In this document: positions 61,042 through 64,000 of the stretch, in pieces
Position numbering within the stretch: position 1 is the first letter of the stretch
How the letters are laid out: each line of letters opens with the position of its first letter
From: an uncultured Leucobacter sp.
Lineage (GTDB): Bacteria > Actinomycetota > Actinomycetes > Actinomycetales > Microbacteriaceae
Length of the DNA stretch: 64,000 bases
Direction: 5' to 3'
NCBI GenBank assembly: GCA_937967375.1
Contig: CALCJF010000103.1
Span: forward strand, 1-64,000
Position numbers and translations under genes: made by a program
Notes under the pieces: generated by a model
What the model was told of the DNA's origin: nothing
Seen by the model: the letters and a program-made list of their open reading frames with translations, nothing else
Databases searched by the model: none

Positions 61042-62865
61042 ATGCTCAGATCGTTCAGTCGCGGTGCGCGCACCGCATTTTCCACTGCAATCCCGATTGT
61101 GCTGCTCGCGCTGCTCGCGCCGCCCACGAGCGCAGCCCTGGCAATCGAAGCGCAGCCGCTCGCGCCAGCACCCCTGCAAGTAGCTGAGAACAGCACCCTG
61201 ACCGGTGAAGAAGGAAAGGCGCTCGGAGCCACCGCGTCACAGGTCTTCTGCGACCTCAACGGCAACGGTCTGCCCGACCTGGCAGTCGGAAACTACCAGA
61301 CCTTTGATTCGAGCCCCGGGGCTGTCGGGGCCTATGTGCTGCTGGATGCAGCCGCGTCGAATATCTCGGCCCCCATCGAGTCGCAGAATGCCATCCGCAT
61401 CATCGATAGCGCAAAGAACTACATGGGCGGGGTCGATGTTCGATGCGCCGGAGATGTCAACGGCGACTCGTTTGACGACCTGGCTGTCGTCGCGCAGGGC
61501 GTTGGATTGTTTATCGTGCTGGGATCAGCGGAGTTCTCCGAGGTGAAACTCGACCACCTCGGAGATCGAGGCAAAACCGTACTGGGCTCCATCACTCGAG
61601 GAAACGGCGTGGGCGATATCGATGGCGATGGCTTCGATGAGATCGCTGTCACCGACACCACCGGCGCAGTGACCGTGCTGCAGTACGAAGACCTCGCCGC
61701 TGAGAACGCGCTGGCAGACACCAGCGGACCGCGCATCTCGGGAGCCGGGATCGATCTGGTCTCGATCAGCCGCGCCGGAGACATGAACGGCGACGGCCGC
61801 GACGACCTTGCCGTTGGAGCTTCGTCTTGGAAAGCTCCGAATGCCAGCGGTTTCGGCACCGGGGCTGTGTGGGTGATCACCGACGTCGAGTCAGATGTCA
61901 CGATCGGAACAGAGGAGGTGCCCGGGTTCAGGATCGACGGACCGCCTCGCGGCTACGACCTGATGGGCACCTCAACGGTCGGTCTGGGCGACATCAACGG
62001 AGACGGTCATGACGATCTCATGATCGGCGGGGAGTCCGACGACCCGCTCCCTGGCAGCGCACTAGTCGTATTGGGCGGCCAGAACGGCGCGAACGTCACT
62101 ACTGATCCCACGTCACAAGACGCTCCGGCAGTGCGGGCGGTCGACGGCGGTACACAGCGAGGTTGGTGGATCAACGGACGTGCTTCCGGGGATCACTTTG
62201 GGCATGCCGTCGGTGCGGTTCGAATGAATGGTTGGTCGCTGTTGCTGGTTGGCGCAATGGACGGGACAGCCGGTGAAGGCTTGAGCGGCTCGGGGTACGT
62301 CGCCCTCATCGATTCCCGAGCCCTCGCTGCGGATTCGCTCCCGCTCTCAGCCACCGGAGTGCTCGAGGCAGCCGATCTGCAGCCTGCAGGCCCCGAAGGC
62401 AGCCAGTTCACAGGGGGTGCCTTGCTTCTGGGCGACTACGCCGATCAGCGCCTCGGTCGGTCCTTCGCAGATCTGACTCGCAGCCCCAGTGGGTCTCGTA
62501 TCGATTTCGCAGTGGGGGCGCCCGCACTGTTCACCTGGCAGGGTGAGGTTCCCTCAGTACGCCTTTACTCACTACAGGTGCTGCCAGCAAAGGATGACGG
62601 CACCGGTGGCCCGAAGGATCCGGACAGCGACGGCACCAGCAACGGTGTCGGCGAATCGAATGATGGCAACCAGGGCGGCAAATCACCGGACGGCACGAAC
62701 AACTCCTCTGCACCAAACCAGCGGCTCTCGAACACGGGGTCGACCGAGGCGCCCATGGTGCTTGCGGCCGGCAGTGCACTGCTTCTCGGCGCCGCAGCGG
62801 CGCTCTTCCTCGCTGCTCGCGCACGCGTGCGTTCTCGCTCAGCGAAGCCGGATGCGCAGGCCTGA
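61042..62865 (+). CDS. Wall-anchored FG-GAP (integrin-like) repeat surface protein with sortase signal
   Basis: 607 residues. The signal peptide is about 1-34 (STAIPIVLLALLAPPTSAALA). Five or more FG-GAP/VCBS-like calcium loops follow: DLNGNGLPDLAVGN, DVNGDSFDDLAVVA, DIDGDGFDEIAVTD, DMNGDGRDDLAVGA and DINGDGHDDLMIGG, predicting a beta-propeller. A Gly/Ser/Asn/Asp-rich spacer precedes the C-terminal sorting signal LSNTG, a hydrophobic helix (APMVLAAGSALLLGAAAALFLAA) and a basic tail. LxxTG-type signals are cut by sortases and joined to peptidoglycan. Ligand unknown. Ribosome-binding site AGGGG lies ~9 nt before the ATG. Confidence 0.88.
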   Translation: MLRSFSRGARTAFSTAIPIVLLALLAPPTSAALAIEAQPLAPAPLQVAENSTLTGEEGKALGATASQVFCDLNGNGLPDLAVGNYQTFDSSPGAVGAYVLLDAAASNISAPIESQNAIRIIDSAKNYMGGVDVRCAGDVNGDSFDDLAVVAQGVGLFIVLGSAEFSEVKLDHLGDRGKTVLGSITRGNGVGDIDGDGFDEIAVTDTTGAVTVLQYEDLAAENALADTSGPRISGAGIDLVSISRAGDMNGDGRDDLAVGASSWKAPNASGFGTGAVWVITDVESDVTIGTEEVPGFRIDGPPRGYDLMGTSTVGLGDINGDGHDDLMIGGESDDPLPGSALVVLGGQNGANVTTDPTSQDAPAVRAVDGGTQRGWWINGRASGDHFGHAVGAVRMNGWSLLLVGAMDGTAGEGLSGSGYVALIDSRALAADSLPLSATGVLEAADLQPAGPEGSQFTGGALLLGDYADQRLGRSFADLTRSPSGSRIDFAVGAPALFTWQGEVPSVRLYSLQVLPAKDDGTGGPKDPDSDGTSNGVGESNDGNQGGKSPDGTNNSSAPNQRLSNTGSTEAPMVLAAGSALLLGAAAALFLAARARVRSRSAKPDAQA

Positions 62866-63206
62866 TCGATGCGCGTCAGTTGCTCGGCTCGGCTGCTATC
62901 CCCGCAGCGGAGCCGAGCAACAAACTAGGCGAGCGCGCCTCGAGCCTCACCGACCCGTGGCACGCAGTTCCTCCCCTTATCACGGCGTGCCATACCCCCT
63001 TTGTGACGCAAGATGGGCCGTCACCTTCACCCATATCTCTATGATTTGACGACGTTCTCGACTAGATTTCGAACTATCGGAGGACAGTGAGAAGCATTGG
63101 GGCTTCCCTCCGAGAGTCTTGGGGGGCTCTTTCGCTAGTTGTCTCATACCTTGAGGCGCGCTCTCCGGGATCTTCTATATAGAAACTCAACGGAGAGGTT
63201 CGCAAC
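62866..63206. other. Intergenic region before the TasA-like gene
   Basis: 341 bp. It contains the terminator at 62879-62921 and a weaker inverted repeat GGCACGC/GCGTGCC (62959-62965 and 62985-62991). A GGAGAGG ribosome-binding site sits just before 63207. TATATAG near 63177 may be a -10 box. No gene is seen. Confidence 0.5.
62879..62921 (+). terminator. Terminator hairpin after the FG-GAP protein gene
   Basis: Perfect 12-bp arms GTTGCTCGGCTC and GAGCCGAGCAAC, extended inside by GCTGC/GCAGC. No T-run. Confidence 0.65.
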
Positions 63207-63884
63207 ATGAATATCAAGAAGACATCATCGGCCACAAAGCGCAAGGTCGCCGCGATCGCGGCGGGGGCGCTCGTCGTGGGCATCGGTGCCACCTACACGC
63301 TGGCATCATGGACGGACTCCGAGTGGGTCTGGGGTGGCGCGGCGGGTGGCACCCCAGGTGTTGGCACGAGCTCGTTCGAAGTCGAACAGTCAGTAGATGG
63401 CGGCACAACCTGGACAAATGATCTTGCTAGCCCCGGCGGGCTCCTCTCCTTCACAACTGGCGCGTTGGCGCTCACTCCAGGCGACACGACCTATGCGCCA
63501 GTCTCACTGCGCACACAGTCGGGCTCAGTTGCGGGCAGCACAACCCTGAAGGCAGCGGTTGCCAATTCTGCTGTCACCGGAACCAGCACTGATCTGTGGG
63601 ATGCCATCCGCGTAACCGTTTACACTTCAAACGCTGCAAGCGCACCTGCATGCAGCTCAACCAACACTTCAATGACAGGCTGGACTTCAATTACCGGTCT
63701 TGCGAATGTGATTCTGGGAACCGATGCCGGAGCAGCACAATCTCTTCCGGCAGGAACAGATGCTGCTACGGCCGGGGCTCAGCAACACTACTGCTTTGCT
63801 CTAACTCTGCCAGCGGGGTCACCCGACACTCTGCAAGGCGCAAAGATTGCACCCGTCTGGAAGTTCGACTCGACCTCAAGTTAG
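63207..63884 (+). CDS. TasA-like exported protein with SipW-type signal peptide
   Basis: 225 residues. The N-terminus KRKVAAIAAGALVVGIGATYTLASWTDSEW is the SipW-dependent (alternate) signal: a long hydrophobic helix ending in an alanine-rich segment and then a W-T/S-D motif. The mature part is Ser/Thr/Gly-rich, beta-type, with two cysteines (PACSST and HYCFAL) that may pair. Relatives such as TasA form extracellular fibres or camelysin-like surface proteins. The next gene, cut by the right edge, probably encodes the matching signal peptidase. GGAGAGG precedes the ATG. Confidence 0.82.
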   Translation: MNIKKTSSATKRKVAAIAAGALVVGIGATYTLASWTDSEWVWGGAAGGTPGVGTSSFEVEQSVDGGTTWTNDLASPGGLLSFTTGALALTPGDTTYAPVSLRTQSGSVAGSTTLKAAVANSAVTGTSTDLWDAIRVTVYTSNAASAPACSSTNTSMTGWTSITGLANVILGTDAGAAQSLPAGTDAATAGAQQHYCFALTLPAGSPDTLQGAKIAPVWKFDSTSS

Positions 63885-63910
63885 TCAAGAACCCAGCTCT
63901 AGACAAGACC

Positions 63911-64000
63911 ATGTTCAGCAGGCTGGCCGGAGCCGCTGTCACGACGATGCTTGTCGTGGCGGCGCTCGGGCTTGCCTGCTGGTTCGCGTTCTCGGCGGTG
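63911..64000 (+). CDS. Start of a membrane protein, possibly SipW-type signal peptidase I (partial)
   Basis: 30 codons from ATG 63911 to the right edge encode MFSRLAGAAVTTMLVV and a continuing hydrophobic stretch (AALGLACWFAF), i.e. a first membrane helix. Signal peptidase genes of the SipW kind usually lie beside alternate-signal exported proteins. No catalytic residues are within the window, so the identity is inferred from position only. Confidence 0.45.
   Translation, partial: MFSRLAGAAVTTMLVVAALGLACWFAFSAV

Overview
The window looks like chromosomal DNA of a high-GC Gram-positive actinobacterium, most likely Micrococcales/Microbacteriaceae (inference). Pointers are an RmlC-RmlD fusion, an LCP ligase with several membrane segments, a Ccs-type (ResBC/CcdA) cytochrome c maturation operon, a short archaeal-type AspRS, sortase and lipobox surface proteins, and many start codons placed 6-7 nt behind a TANNNT box, as in leaderless actinobacterial mRNAs. 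The genus cannot be decided from the sequence alone.

Region 1 (1-29.5 kb) is a cell-envelope island. It encodes a rhamnan-synthesis/WbsX protein (cut by the left edge and split by an in-frame TGA), several glycosyltransferases, a Wzm/Wzt-type polysaccharide exporter, dTDP-rhamnose synthesis (rfbA, rfbB, rfbC-rfbD fusion), UDP-glucose dehydrogenase, an OpgB/LTA-synthase-like sulfatase-fold protein, an LCP ligase and galE. Interleaved are five secreted proteins, each with three cell-wall-binding type 2 (CWB2, PF04122) repeats: a plain anchor, one with a proline/glycine tail, one with five Ig-like repeats, a metzincin protease and a zinc amidase. In Clostridioides difficile CWB2 modules bind an anionic wall polymer made by a neighbouring locus. 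I infer a comparable polymer-plus-anchored-proteome system here, built on a rhamnose-containing glycan.

Region 2 (29.5-41.9 kb) has purE and purK on the same strand, separated by a cassette for a prolyl-oligopeptidase-family peptidase plus a dipeptide ABC importer, with a divergent GbsR/MarR-type regulator and a palindromic operator. A DHA2 MFS exporter with a MarR repressor follows; two palindromes overlap its promoter.

Region 3 (42-53.7 kb) is a cytochrome c maturation operon (phosphatase, ResA/TlpA, CcdA, ResB) whose usual partner ccsB lies about 6.6 kb away. Between them sits a polyamine-type ABC cassette (potA, potD, potB, potC) with a FadR-type GntR regulator and a soluble Cache-domain protein. 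A 115-bp tandem duplication copies the 3' end of ccsB.

Region 4 (53.7-60.9 kb) has an amino-acid ABC transporter, a luciferase-like monooxygenase and a GNAT enzyme with the composition of Bacillus yxeKLMNO. It also has an archaeal-type aspS, a homocysteine S-methyltransferase and a decayed second copy of the aspS 3' end with its terminator.

Region 5 (61-64 kb) has an FG-GAP repeat surface protein with a sortase signal, a TasA-like protein with a SipW-type signal peptide, and the start of a probable signal peptidase gene cut by the right edge.
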